Below are positions 1-8,644 of a DNA stretch of 64,000 nucleotides, piece after piece (positions within the stretch are counted from its first letter, which is position 1; each line of letters begins with the position of its first letter). The notes beneath the pieces were generated by a model that searched no databases, was not told the DNA's origin, and was given only the letters and a program-made list of their open reading frames with translations. Source of the stretch: Labrys wisconsinensis. GTDB lineage: Bacteria > Pseudomonadota > Alphaproteobacteria > Rhizobiales > Labraceae. The position numbers were made by a program, and so were the translations under genes. The stretch is taken from positions 372,001-436,000 of the forward strand of contig NZ_JAUSVX010000002.1 of the NCBI RefSeq assembly GCF_030814995.1, given 5' to 3'.

Positions 1-548
1 GCGGGATCACCGAGCGCCGCGACGACCGGCCGCAGCAGATCGAGCTCGGCCAGCGTGTCGTGGGTGCCCTGCAGGAACAGCATGGGCACGCCGACCTCCC
101 GGAGATGCGCGGCGCGCTCGGTCGACGGCTTGCCGGCGGGGTGCAGCGGGAAGGCGAGGAAGACGAGGCCGCGCACATCGGGCAGCGGCGAAAGCGCCTG
201 GGCCTGCGATGTCATGCGGGCGCCGAAGGAGCGGCCGCCGGCGAACAGCGGCAGGGCGCCGGCGCGCCGGCCGGCCTCGGCGACGGCGGCGCGCACCGCT
301 TGCTGCGCCAGCGCCGGCGGATCGGGACGCTTGCCGCCCTGCTCCATATAGGGGAACTGGAAGCGCAGCGTGGCGATGCCGCGCGTCGCCAGGCCCTCGG
401 CCGTCCCCACCATGCCCTTGTGCGTCATGCCCGCGCCGGCACCGTGCGCCAGGACGAGGGCGGCACGCGCGGCGGGCGGCGCGAGCCAGAGGGCGGACAC
501 GCTCCGTGTCCCGTCGATCGCGATGGTGAGCGGCTGTGCCTCGGTCAT
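1..548 (-). CDS. Alpha/beta hydrolase, KANL3/Tex30-like (3' end outside window)
   Basis: The ATG lies at 548 and the frame stays open to the window edge, so about 182 N-terminal residues are visible. HGAGA near residues 35-39 forms the oxyanion-hole turn after the first strand. GGRSFG at 104-109 is the nucleophile elbow, with Ser107 as likely nucleophile, and a late FLQGTHD stretch would carry the acidic residue. This arrangement fits the KANL3/Tex30 branch of alpha/beta hydrolases, often annotated as dienelactone hydrolase-like. No signal peptide is seen, so it is probably cytoplasmic. The substrate is unknown and the catalytic His lies beyond the edge. Confidence 0.75.
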   Translation of the reverse strand, partial: MTEAQPLTIAIDGTRSVSALWLAPPAARAALVLAHGAGAGMTHKGMVGTAEGLATRGIATLRFQFPYMEQGGKRPDPPALAQQAVRAAVAEAGRRAGALPLFAGGRSFGARMTSQAQALSPLPDVRGLVFLAFPLHPAGKPSTERAAHLREVGVPMLFLQGTHDTLAELDLLRPVVAALGDP

Positions 549-618
549 GCCGCCAGCATAGCGGCGAAGTCCGGTCGATGCAGCTGTGTCCGCCGTCGCG
601 GGCGGCGATGCGGCCGGG

Positions 619-1647
619 TCACGACGGGCAGGCTTCGAGGGATGCGGCTTGTGCCTGCGGCGCGATGCCGATCTCGGCCAGGAGCTCGTAGGAGCGCAGC
701 CGGGCCTGGTGGTCGTAGATCGCCGAGGCGACCATGATCTCGTCGGCCCGCGTCTCCTCGGCGAAGCGCGTCAGCCCCCGCCGCACCGTCTCGGGCGATC
801 CGACGAAGGAGCAGCGCAGCATGTTGGAAGCCTGGATCCTCTCGGGCGGCGTCCAATAGGTCTCGATGTCGTCGATCGGCGGCAGCAGCTGGCCGCGCGT
901 GCCGCGGAACAGGTTGGTGAAGGCCTGTTGCGCCGAGGTGAAGAGCCGCCGTGCCTCGGCGTCGGTTTCGGCGGCGACGACGTTGACACCGACCATGGCG
1001 TAGGGCGCCTGCAATTGCTCGGAAGGCTCGAACTTGGCGCGGTAGAGCGGCAGCGCCTGCTCGAGCTGGTCGGGCGCGAAATGCGAGGCGAAAGCATAGG
1101 GCAGGCCGAGCATGCCGGCGAGCTGGGCACCGAACAGGCTCGAGCCCAGGATCCAGATCGGCACGTCGAGGCCGGCGCCGGGCACGGCCTGCACCACCTG
1201 CCCGGGTTGGGCCGGGGCAAAGAGGGCCTGCAGCTCCAAGACGTCCTGCGGGAAGTTGTCGGCATTGGCCGGGTCGCGCCGCAGCGCCCGCAACGTGCGC
1301 TGGTCGGTGCCGGGCGCGCGGCCGAGGCCGAGATCGATCCGGCCGGGATAGAGCGAGGCCAGCGTGCCGAACTGCTCGGCGATCACCAGCGGGGCGTGGT
1401 TCGGCAGCATGATGCCGCCGGAGCCGACCCGGATGCGGCTGGTGCCGCCGGCGACGTGGCCGATGACCACGGAGGTCGCGGCGCTGGCGATGCCGACCAT
1501 GTTGTGGTGCTCGGCCAGCCAGTAGCGTCCATAGCCCCAGCGCTCGGCGTGCCGGGCGAGATCGAGGGTGTTGCGCAGCGCATCGGCTGGTGTCGAGCCC
1601 AGGGGAACGGGCGCGAGGTCGAGAACGGAAAGCGGGGGCAAGGGCAT
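619..1647 (-). CDS. LLM-class flavin-dependent oxidoreductase (luciferase-like)
   Basis: This 342-residue protein belongs to the bacterial luciferase-like FMN-dependent monooxygenases. Evidence is the [11 protein letters not shown] start, YWLAEHHN near residues 42-49, a flavin-binding [14 protein letters not shown] stretch near 74, and GLGRAPGTD, which together match the MsnO8/YhbW group. I chose the ATG at 1647 because GAAGG lies just upstream and family members start at [13 protein letters not shown]; a longer frame reaches 1785 but lacks family similarity. The substrate cannot be told from sequence. It ends about 70 bases from the start of the neighbouring hydrolase on the same strand, so the two may be cotranscribed. 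Confidence 0.88.
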   Translation of the reverse strand: MPLPPLSVLDLAPVPLGSTPADALRNTLDLARHAERWGYGRYWLAEHHNMVGIASAATSVVIGHVAGGTSRIRVGSGGIMLPNHAPLVIAEQFGTLASLYPGRIDLGLGRAPGTDQRTLRALRRDPANADNFPQDVLELQALFAPAQPGQVVQAVPGAGLDVPIWILGSSLFGAQLAGMLGLPYAFASHFAPDQLEQALPLYRAKFEPSEQLQAPYAMVGVNVVAAETDAEARRLFTSAQQAFTNLFRGTRGQLLPPIDDIETYWTPPERIQASNMLRCSFVGSPETVRRGLTRFAEETRADEIMVASAIYDHQARLRSYELLAEIGIAPQAQAASLEACPS

Positions 1648-1758
1648 CGGCCTTCGGCGTGGACAGCGGGTCCCCCGGACGTGTGTCTTCCCGGCGCCTT
1701 GCGCAAGATGGCTCGACCCTCGATGCGGTGTGGATAGCCTTGTCCCCCTCGCAGCGAA

Positions 1759-1772
1759 ATGATAGATATCAT
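1759..1772. promoter_or_regulatory. Palindromic operator candidate upstream of vapB
   Basis: ATGATA-GA-TATCAT is a perfect inverted repeat centred about 40 bases before the vapB start, in an AT-rich patch that continues to about 1792. VapB-type antitoxins autoregulate through such palindromes, so this is the likely VapBC operator. The link is inferred from position and symmetry. Confidence 0.5.
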
Positions 1773-1805
1773 GAGCATATATCACTCATTCGAGGGGCTG
1801 GCGGT

Positions 1806-2066
1806 ATGGTCGACACAGCCACGGCGAAGTTGTTCAGGCACGGCCGCAGCCAGGCCGTGCGGCTGCCGAAGGAATTCCGTCTGCCGGGCACGGAGGTGCG
1901 GGTGCGACGGGTCGGCCGGGGGGTGCTGCTGGAGCCGGTGGAGCGCAGTGCCGAGGACATCCAGGCGATCTTCGCCGCCCTCGATCGATACCGCGGCATG
2001 CCCTTCATGGAGGAAGGGCGGCGGCAGCCGTCGCTACCACCCGCAGACGATGTGTCGTTCGAGTGA
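1806..2066 (+). CDS. vapB: VapB-type antitoxin (SpoVT/AbrB-like fold)
   Basis: This 86-residue protein has an N-terminal swapped-hairpin DNA-binding domain: FRHGRSQAVRLPKEFRLPG (residues 10-28) is the classical VapB/AbrB signature. The C-terminal half would wrap around and inhibit the toxin. The ATG at 1806 was chosen over longer in-frame starts because the AbrB motif normally begins within the first 10-15 residues. Its stop codon overlaps the next gene start (TGATG), the usual antitoxin-first operon layout. A palindrome at 1759-1772 suggests autoregulation. Confidence 0.9.
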   Translation: MVDTATAKLFRHGRSQAVRLPKEFRLPGTEVRVRRVGRGVLLEPVERSAEDIQAIFAALDRYRGMPFMEEGRRQPSLPPADDVSFE

Positions 2067-2473
2067 TGATCTGCCTCGATACCAACGTCGTCATCGCCTT
2101 CCTGCGCGGCCAGCCGCGGCGTCTGGTCGAGCGGTTCGAGCGCGAAATGCTCCTGAGCGCCGTGGCCTTGCCGGTCGTCACGCTGTTCGAGCTGCAATAC
2201 GGCATCGCCAAGAGTGCCAGGCGCGAGGAAAATGCCGAGCGGCTCGCCGTTTTCCTGCAATTGCCCGTCACGATCCTGCCCTTCGAGCCGGAGGATGCGA
2301 CGGAAGCCGGCGACATTCGTGCTGCGCTGGAGCGCGCCGGCACGCCGATCGGGCCCTACGACGTCCTGATCGCCGGCCAGGCGCGCCGCAGGGGCGCGGT
2401 TCTCGTGACCGCCAACACTGGAGAATTCTCGCGCGTGCCCGGTCTGAAATCGGAGGATTGGGCCGCCGCTTGA
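2066..2473 (+). CDS. vapC: VapC-type PIN-domain toxin ribonuclease
   Basis: This 135-residue PIN-domain protein is predicted to be a Mg-dependent ribonuclease, as VapC toxins typically are (tRNA or rRNA cleavage). Visible acidic residues are Asp5 in MICLDTN, Glu42 in TLFELQYG and Asp99 in GPYDVLIAGQA, followed by TANTGEFSRVPGL near 115-127, the FitB/VapC hallmark with Asn in the fourth position. The ATG at 2066 overlaps the vapB stop; a GTG three bases earlier is also possible. The pair is intact by sequence and could be active. Confidence 0.92.
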   Translation: MICLDTNVVIAFLRGQPRRLVERFEREMLLSAVALPVVTLFELQYGIAKSARREENAERLAVFLQLPVTILPFEPEDATEAGDIRAALERAGTPIGPYDVLIAGQARRRGAVLVTANTGEFSRVPGLKSEDWAAA

Positions 2474-2520
2474 GCCGCGCGGGCCGGTGAACACCCGATG
2501 CGTCGTTGGAGGCTCATGGT

Positions 2521-2583
2521 TTGATGGAATTATAAATATAAACTATTATAATATGTTACGGTTGTTTTTTGATAGTATGATTT
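2521..2583. promoter_or_regulatory. AT-rich intergenic patch with a TATAAT
   Basis: A roughly 60-base, strongly AT-rich segment sits between vapC and the DUF72 gene in otherwise high-GC sequence. It contains TATAAT at 2547-2552; the only TTGA-like -35 (2521) is 20 bases upstream, a poor spacing. It may be the promoter of the DUF72 gene or a scar of the insertion that brought vapBC. Confidence 0.3.
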
Positions 2584-2696
2584 AGAAGGGGGGCGACTGG
2601 CGGTTGCCGTCCGTCGGCAACCATGCTGCACTCCCGCGTCGATGACGAGACGGTCACGCGCCCTTCGGCGCTGAGACGCAACAGGGAGTATCGGAC

Positions 2697-3500
2697 GTGC
2701 CGCACGACGCAAAGCCGCGCATCCGGGTCGGGATCGGCGGATGGACCTTCGAGCCCTGGCGGGGCACCTTCTACCCCAACGACCTCGCCCAGAAGCGCGA
2801 GCTCGACTACGCCAGCCGCAAGCTGACCTCGATCGAGATCAACGGCACCTATTACGGCTCGCAGAAGCCGGAGAGCTTCGCCAAATGGCATGACGAGACG
2901 CCCGAAGGCTTCGTCTTCGCGCTGAAGGGGCCGCGCTTCACCACCAACCGCCGGGTCCTGGCCGAGGCGGGCGAGTCGGTCGAGCGCTTCCTGACCAGCG
3001 GCGTGCTGGAGCTCAAGGACAAGCTCGGGCCGATCAACTGGCAGTTCGCGCCGACCAAGAAGTTCGACCCCGAGGATTTCGGCGCCTTCCTGAAGCTCTT
3101 GCCCAAGAGCGTGGAAGGCCGGACGATCCGGCACGCGGTCGAGGTGCGCCATGACAGCTTCAAGGCGCCGGATTTCATCGCCCTGGTCCGCGAGCACGGC
3201 GTCGCCGTGGTGACGGCGGCGGATTCGGAATATCCGCAGATCGCCGACATCACCGCGCCCTTCGTCTATGTCAGGATCATGGGCACCAGCGAGGACGAGG
3301 AGGTCGGCTATTCCGCCGCTGCCCTCGACGCCTGGGCGGCGCGCGCCCGCGACTGGGCCTCCGGCCACGCCCCAAACGGTCTCGACGTCGTGGCGCCGGC
3401 GCCGAAGGCCGAGCCGCGCCAAGTGTTCCTCTATGTCATCAGCGGCTTCAAGACGCGCAACCCGGCCGCGGCCATGGCCCTGATCGAGCGGTTGAAGTGA
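2697..3500 (+). CDS. DUF72 (YecE-like) TIM-barrel protein
   Basis: This 267-residue protein is a DUF72/YecE family member: the start VGIGGWTFEPWRGTFYP, EINGTYYGSQKPESFAKWHDETPEGFVFALKGPR and AVEVRHDSF are the conserved family blocks. The biochemical role of DUF72 is not established. The start is a GTG at 2697 with AGGGAG eight bases upstream, which decides it; no ATG fits. It ends 15 bases from the end of the convergent EndoQ-helicase gene. Confidence 0.88.
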   Translation: MPHDAKPRIRVGIGGWTFEPWRGTFYPNDLAQKRELDYASRKLTSIEINGTYYGSQKPESFAKWHDETPEGFVFALKGPRFTTNRRVLAEAGESVERFLTSGVLELKDKLGPINWQFAPTKKFDPEDFGAFLKLLPKSVEGRTIRHAVEVRHDSFKAPDFIALVREHGVAVVTAADSEYPQIADITAPFVYVRIMGTSEDEEVGYSAAALDAWAARARDWASGHAPNGLDVVAPAPKAEPRQVFLYVISGFKTRNPAAAMALIERLK

Positions 3501-3515
3501 GGGCGCCGCGCCGTT

Positions 3516-6500
3516 TCAGAACAGGCGGTATTGCTGCGGCTCGGCGCGCCGGCGCGGCTGCGGCGCCAGGCGCATGGCGAGGTCCGCCGGCACCCCGCCG
3601 AGGAAGCGCGACGGCGGCAGGCTGCGGAGCTGCCCGCGCCAGGGGCGCTGCGCCGTCCGGCTGAGATAGAGCCGGTCCTTGGCGCGGGTCATGGCGACAT
3701 AGAACAGCCGGCGCTCCTCCGCCTCGTCCTGCGTCTCCTCGTCCTCCGTTCCCCAGGAGAAGGGCGTCAGCCCGTCCTCGGCGCCGACCACGAAGACGGC
3801 GGCGAATTCCAGGCCCTTGGCCGCATGCATGGTGAGCAGCGACACCCGGTCGGCGCGGGCATCCCAGAAATCCGCCTCGGTGGCGAGGGCGACCTGCTCG
3901 CGCAGCGCCTCCAGGCTGTCCGTCCCGGGCGCGCCGGTCAGGGCGGCGAGCCAGCGCCGCGCCTCGGCGAGACCGGCCGCATCCGCGGCGCCGCCGGCCC
4001 GCTGCAGGCGCTCGGCGACGGCGGCCACGCGGGTGGCGAGGTCGGGAGCCTCCTCGCCGGGGATCGCCTCGAGCACGGCCCGCACCGCGGCCTGCCCGGC
4101 GATCGGCAGCGGCGAGCTCTTCTTGAAGGGAATGCCGGCGCGGTCGAGCGCCTCGCGCAGCGCCGCCGCCTGGGCATCGGTGCGGTAGAGCGCGGCGAAA
4201 TCGGCGAAGCCGAGCGGCCGTTCGGCCTGCGCCCGGCCGGAGCGGCCCTTGCCGGCGGTGAGGAGGTCGTGCCCGTCGAGCAGGCGCTCGATCTCCGCAG
4301 CGACGAAGTCGGCCTCCTCGCGCTCGCTGGCGGCGACGGTCAGCGCGACCGGCTCACCGCGGGGACGCATGATGCCGCCTTCGAGGCGCTGGCGCGAGTG
4401 CTCGTCGCCCGTGCCGATCACCGCGGCCGCCGCGCGCACGATCGTGCCGCTGGAGCGGTAGTTGCGGTCGAGCCGCACGGTGCGGGCGGCTGGAAAATCC
4501 TCGGCGAAGCGGGTGAAGCAGGCCGCATCGGCGCCGCGGAAGCCGTAGATCGCCTGGTTGGGGTCGCCGATGACGCAGAGGTCGCCGTCCGGCGCCGAGA
4601 GGAGGCGGAGCAGCCGGTATTGCTGCTCGTCGACGTCCTGGAACTCGTCGGCGCAGATATGGGGAAAGCGTTGCCGCCAGGCTGCGGCAAGGCCGGCATT
4701 CTCGGCCAGCACGGCCACGGCGAGGCCGACGAGGTCGTCGAAATCGACCCAGCCGTGCTCGCGGCCGAGGCGACGGCAGGCCTCCAGCGCCTGCGCTGCC
4801 TCGCCTTCCGCCGCCGCGCCGGTGCGCTTCAGCACCGAGACGGCCTTGACGAGGCGCGCCGCCCGGGCGCGGGTGACGCCGAGCTCGGCCGCGAGGGCCT
4901 CGGCCCGCTCGGCCTCGTCGGCAATGCGGAAGTCCGGCGTCAGGCCGGCCGCGGCCCCGTCCCGCCGCAGGATGGCGAGGCCGAGGGAATGGAAGCTGTG
5001 CACCGTGCAGACGCCCGCTTGCGGGGGCAGCAGGGCGGCGAGGCGCTCGCGCATCTCCTCCGCCGCGCGGCGGGTGAAGGTGATGGCGAGGCAGGCGGCC
5101 GCGGGCACGCCGCGCTCCAGCACCAGGTGGGCCAGGCGGTGCGTCAGCATGCGCGTCTTGCCCGAGCCCGGGCCGGCGACGACCATCAGCGGGCCCGGCG
5201 TCGCCGCGGCCAGGGCCTGGTCGGCATCGAGCGCCGCCAGCACGCCGACGCGGCCCGAGGGCGCGGCCGGCGCCGCGTCATCCGCCGGCGAGGGCGGGGC
5301 CGGGGCCACCGCGGAGGGGGGCGCCGGACGGGAACGCCGCCGCATCGGCGCATCGAACAGGAGATCGCCCTTGCTGCGGCGGGCGAGCTCGCCCGCCTCG
5401 AACAGGCGGATCACGCCATATTCGCCGTCATAGCCGCCCTCGCGGATGACGGTGCCGGCCCGCAGGCGCTCCACCGCCTCGGCCAGCAGGGCGTCGGTGC
5501 GGGCTATATCCTCCACCGGCACCTCGCCGAGCAGCGGCAGCTCCGGCCCGAGCGCCGCGGTGACACGGTCATAGGCGCGCGTCACCGCCTGGGAGCCGAC
5601 GCCGCTTTCGAGCATCTCGGAGAGCATCTCCGGCAGCGGCACCAGGCTCGCGACCTCGCCGGCGGTCGGCGGCGGCACCGCCTCGGCGGGGCTGCGGTCG
5701 GCCAGCATCTCGATGCGATGGGCGACGCCGATGGTGACCGGCTTGCCGCAGGCGGGGCAGAGGCCGCCGCGGGCGATGGTCTCGGTCGGCTCGAGCCGGA
5801 CGCCGCAGGCCCGGTGCCCGTCCATGTGATACTTGCCTTCCTCGGGGAAGAACTCGACCGTGCCGTGATAGCCCTCGCCGGTCTCGAGCGCCCGACGGAT
5901 GGCGAAATAGTCGGGCTCGCAGGCAAAGCGCGTCGCCTCGCGCCCGAGCTTGCCGGGCGAATGGGCGTCGGAATTGGAGGTGAGGCGATAGCGGTCGAGG
6001 AAGGAGATGCGCCAGTTCATGGCGGGGTCGGAGGACAGGCCGGTCTCCACCGCGAAGATATGACCGGCGAGGTCGCCATAGCAGGCCTCGATCGAATCGA
6101 AGCCCGATTGCGAGCCGAGCGCCGCGAACCAGGGCGTCCAGATATGGGCCGGGACGAGATAGGAATGGGGCCCGGAGTCCAGCGTGATCTCCAGGAGGTC
6201 GCGGGAATCGAGCCCGAGGATCGGCCGCCCGTCCGAGGCGATGTTGCCGATGCGCGCCAGGCTGGCGGCGAGGCGGTCCGCCGCCGTGAAATCCGGTGCG
6301 TAGAGGAGGTGATGGATCTTCCGGGTGCGCTCGCCCTTCTTGTAGATCGTCGAAATCTCGGTCGAGAGCATGAACTTGACCGACGTCCGGCACGAAGCGG
6401 GCAGGGTCTTCCAGACCTCGGCCTCGATCTCCGGCCTGAGGCGGAACAGCCCGCCGCCGGTCGGCTGCAGCTTGTCCTTCAGCTCCGCCAACCAGGCCGG

Positions 6501-6635
6501 GTGCACGCAGTCGCCGGTGCCGACCACGCCGATGCCCTTGCGCGCCGCCCACCAGGCGAGGTGCTCGAGGTCGAGGTCCCGGCTCGTCGCCCGGGAATAG
6601 CGCGAATGCACATGGAGGTCGGCATGGAAGGCCAT
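3516..6635 (-). CDS. Fusion: endonuclease Q-like PHP nuclease + UvrD-type helicase
   Basis: This 1039-residue protein joins two DNA repair modules. Residues 1 to about 425 resemble endonuclease Q: DLHVHSRYSRATSRD with the PHP metal ligands His8 and His10, SNSDAHSPGKLGREAT near 220-236, and a zinc ribbon made from C277 and CPAC at 293-296. EndoQ incises DNA 5' of deaminated bases and abasic sites. A Pro/Ala-rich linker spans about 430-465. Residues 466-1039 form an SF1A helicase: AGPGSGKT (487-494), DEFQD (663-667), GDPNQAIYGFRGAD (690-703), RLDRNYRSS, TMHAAKGLEF and RRLFYVAMTRAK. The single frame has no gap. Inferred role: unwinding coupled to incision at damaged bases. The domain calls are firm; the coupling is inference. 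Confidence 0.88.
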   Translation of the reverse strand: MAFHADLHVHSRYSRATSRDLDLEHLAWWAARKGIGVVGTGDCVHPAWLAELKDKLQPTGGGLFRLRPEIEAEVWKTLPASCRTSVKFMLSTEISTIYKKGERTRKIHHLLYAPDFTAADRLAASLARIGNIASDGRPILGLDSRDLLEITLDSGPHSYLVPAHIWTPWFAALGSQSGFDSIEACYGDLAGHIFAVETGLSSDPAMNWRISFLDRYRLTSNSDAHSPGKLGREATRFACEPDYFAIRRALETGEGYHGTVEFFPEEGKYHMDGHRACGVRLEPTETIARGGLCPACGKPVTIGVAHRIEMLADRSPAEAVPPPTAGEVASLVPLPEMLSEMLESGVGSQAVTRAYDRVTAALGPELPLLGEVPVEDIARTDALLAEAVERLRAGTVIREGGYDGEYGVIRLFEAGELARRSKGDLLFDAPMRRRSRPAPPSAVAPAPPSPADDAAPAAPSGRVGVLAALDADQALAAATPGPLMVVAGPGSGKTRMLTHRLAHLVLERGVPAAACLAITFTRRAAEEMRERLAALLPPQAGVCTVHSFHSLGLAILRRDGAAAGLTPDFRIADEAERAEALAAELGVTRARAARLVKAVSVLKRTGAAAEGEAAQALEACRRLGREHGWVDFDDLVGLAVAVLAENAGLAAAWRQRFPHICADEFQDVDEQQYRLLRLLSAPDGDLCVIGDPNQAIYGFRGADAACFTRFAEDFPAARTVRLDRNYRSSGTIVRAAAAVIGTGDEHSRQRLEGGIMRPRGEPVALTVAASEREEADFVAAEIERLLDGHDLLTAGKGRSGRAQAERPLGFADFAALYRTDAQAAALREALDRAGIPFKKSSPLPIAGQAAVRAVLEAIPGEEAPDLATRVAAVAERLQRAGGAADAAGLAEARRWLAALTGAPGTDSLEALREQVALATEADFWDARADRVSLLTMHAAKGLEFAAVFVVGAEDGLTPFSWGTEDEETQDEAEERRLFYVAMTRAKDRLYLSRTAQRPWRGQLRSLPPSRFLGGVPADLAMRLAPQPRRRAEPQQYRLF

Positions 6636-6704
6636 GTCCGATTGTCTACTGCGCCGGCCGGCCCGCGCCTAGGGGAGGGGCCATCGCAGCTGGGGACAGC
6701 GGCA

Positions 6705-7066
6705 TCATCCGGCGGCGGCGCAGCCTTGGGGCTTGAACACCCGCGCGATCGAAGCCGGATATTTCGCCAGCAGGGCCGGCGGGCGCACCGGGCGGCGGAC
6801 GAACTCGCCGCCGCAATTGGGGCAGCGGCCGCCGAGCCGCGTCTCGACGCAGTCGCGGCAGAAGGTGCATTCGAAGGTGCAGATCATCGTCCGAGCAGAA
6901 TTTCCGAACTCCGCCCATAGGGCGGGCTCGGAAATTCTGCAGACTCTCAAAGTTTGAGCGGAGTTTCGCGGGTCGGAACCGCGTTCCGATCCGCGAAACT
7001 CTGCTCGGGCGATTCCGGGGCGAGATCGCGGTCGCAGCATTCGCAGTTGGGACGCAGCTGCAGCAT
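6705..7066 (-). pseudogene. DUF1272 gene split by a palindromic element
   Basis: The 5' part (ATG at 7066) encodes MLQLRPNCECCDRDLAPESP, the conserved start of DUF1272 zinc-ribbon proteins. The expected continuation, MICTFECTFCRDC followed by RCPNCGGEFVRRPVRP, is present but in a different frame and about 116 bases further on, ending at 6705. The intervening DNA is a palindromic element that brings an in-frame stop near 6947. The gene is therefore interrupted. A shorter product could start at the internal ATG before ICTFECTFC but would lack the first cysteine pair. Known members are small proteins of unknown function. Confidence 0.85.
6892..7007. mobile_element. 116-bp MITE/REP-like palindromic element
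   Basis: The element sits exactly where the DUF1272 frame breaks. Its ends are inverted repeats CGAGCAGA (6892-6899) and TCTGCTCG (7000-7007). Inside are two hairpins: perfect 13-bp arms at 6895-6907 and 6928-6940, and perfect 11-bp arms at 6961-6971 and 6991-7001 with inner 7-bp arms. A small palindrome CTCAAAGTTTGAG (6946-6958) lies between them. There is no coding capacity, so it would need a transposase acting in trans. A diverged relative appears at 54597-54637. Confidence 0.75.
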
Positions 7067-7070
7067 GGGC

Positions 7071-8441
7071 TCAGTTCGCCGGGGTCTGGAGCTTGGCGAG
7101 CCGGTCGGCGGCGCCCTGGAAGCCGGCCTTGCCGGCGGCCTCGTAGAGCGCTTGCGCCTGCTTGGCGTCGGCCTGGGACGGGGTGCGGTTGACCAGGGGG
7201 TCGTAGGTCTCGGCGAGGGCGAACAGCACGCGCGGATCGCCGCTGGCGCGATGCGGCTCGAGCACCTCGCGCGCCCCGGCGAAATCGCCCATCGCCGAGA
7301 GCTCCCGCGCGTCCTGCAGCGCGACATCGACGGCGTTGAGGCTGATGGTCGCCGTCCTGACCGCATGCTCCGACACCACCGGCGTCTCGGTCTCGGCCGC
7401 CGGGGCCGCCGGCGACAGCGCCGCGACGGCCGGCTGCTCCTGCGGCAGCCGCTCCGGGATCGGCACGACAGCCACCTCCGGATTGGGCTTCCTGCCGTTC
7501 ATCCACCAGATGTAGCCACCGGCCGCCCCGCACAGCACCGCGACGACCAGGAAGGCGGCCGCGACCGCCCAGAGGCTGGACGAGGGGCCGGAGCGCTGGG
7601 CCTGGGCACCCGTGCCGAACACGCCGCCATGGTTGGCATTGGCCGCCTCGCCGCGCCGCGGCGCGGGCTTCGTCTCCGGCGCCGGCTCGCGCGCGGCCTC
7701 GGCCGGCGGCTCGGGCGGCGCCAGGCTGCGCTCGGCCAGGCGTTGCAGCCGCTTCTGCCGCTCGGCCGTGGCGGCGGCAATGCGCTCCTGCGCAGCGCGC
7801 AGGCGCGCCTCGCCGTCATTGGCCGGTTCCGGCGGCACCAGCTGCCGCTCGCCGGAACGGCTCTCCGGCGGTTCCGTCGGCAGGATGACCGGCTGCGCGC
7901 GCGGCGCGGCGGCACGGCCGCGCGCCACGCTCGTGGCCGCGCGCCGCGGCTGCTCCAGATAGATCGCATCGTCGTCGGCGACGACGGGCGCCTTCGCCGG
8001 GGCGGGGCGCGGCGGCGTGGCGGCGGCTGGCGCCGGCGTGGGACGCGGCGCGTCGAGATCCCGCGCCGCGGCGGGCCTCGGCGGCTCCGGCTTGGCAACG
8101 ACGGCGGCCTCGGCCTTCACCGGCGGCGCAACCGCTGCCGCCGGCTCGATCCGGGGCTCGGGCTTCGGCTCCGGCCTGGCAGTCGCCGCGGCGACGGGAG
8201 CGGCGGCCGCGGCAGGGGAAGGCGCGACGACGGGGGCGGGGGGCGGCCCCGCGAGAGTGGGCCGGGCGGGATCGGCGGCCGGGCCAGGGGGCGACATCGG
8301 GGGTGACGGCGCAGCCGGCTGGGCGGCCGGACGCGGCGGCGGGATCGGGGGCGAGGCCCGCCTGGCGTTTTCCATGTGCTTTTGGAAGGCGGCACGCACG
8401 GCAGCCGCCAATGCGTCATCCTTCTTCCCAGGCTCAGACAT
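7071..8441 (-). CDS. Pro/Ala-rich single-pass membrane protein with SEL1-like C-terminus
   Basis: This 456-residue protein is not a recognised named family. Residues 1 to about 285 are low-complexity, rich in Pro, Ala and Arg. One transmembrane helix ([20 protein letters not shown]) lies near 289-312, and the C-terminal domain ends with a SEL1/TPR-like repeat ([26 protein letters not shown]). Topology is probably cytoplasmic N-terminus and periplasmic C-terminus. The ATG at 8441 (MSEPGKKDD) is preferred to an upstream in-frame start at 8456. It is divergent from panB. A role in envelope or peptidoglycan-associated assembly is possible, but only by analogy with other SEL1 proteins. Confidence 0.7.
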   Translation of the reverse strand: MSEPGKKDDALAAAVRAAFQKHMENARRASPPIPPPRPAAQPAAPSPPMSPPGPAADPARPTLAGPPPAPVVAPSPAAAAAPVAAATARPEPKPEPRIEPAAAVAPPVKAEAAVVAKPEPPRPAAARDLDAPRPTPAPAAATPPRPAPAKAPVVADDDAIYLEQPRRAATSVARGRAAAPRAQPVILPTEPPESRSGERQLVPPEPANDGEARLRAAQERIAAATAERQKRLQRLAERSLAPPEPPAEAAREPAPETKPAPRRGEAANANHGGVFGTGAQAQRSGPSSSLWAVAAAFLVVAVLCGAAGGYIWWMNGRKPNPEVAVVPIPERLPQEQPAVAALSPAAPAAETETPVVSEHAVRTATISLNAVDVALQDARELSAMGDFAGAREVLEPHRASGDPRVLFALAETYDPLVNRTPSQADAKQAQALYEAAGKAGFQGAADRLAKLQTPAN

Positions 8442-8644
8442 GTTACCTTGCCTCACGCTATCCCGGTGTCATTACACGAGCACCGACGCTGCGCTCGCGC
8501 GCAGTCTTGCAGGTTACGTTATGCAATTCGCCGGGTTCGGTACAGCGCGTTTTGCGTGTTGTCGACCATAAAGGTTATCACGCATTCGACGGGGCCTCAC
8601 CCAGATGGAGGTGCGGGCCCGGCATACACTGGAAGGAGATCGGC

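Noticed and set aside
3531-6920. An open frame of more than 1100 codons antisense to the EndoQ-helicase gene
   Set aside because: It is rich in Arg, Gly and His with no recognisable domain, while the opposite strand encodes two complete motif sets. Long antisense frames are expected at this GC content.
8521-8571. A 16-codon frame upstream of panB as a leader peptide
   Set aside because: It lacks a run of a relevant amino acid codon, and no T-tailed terminator hairpin follows before panB.
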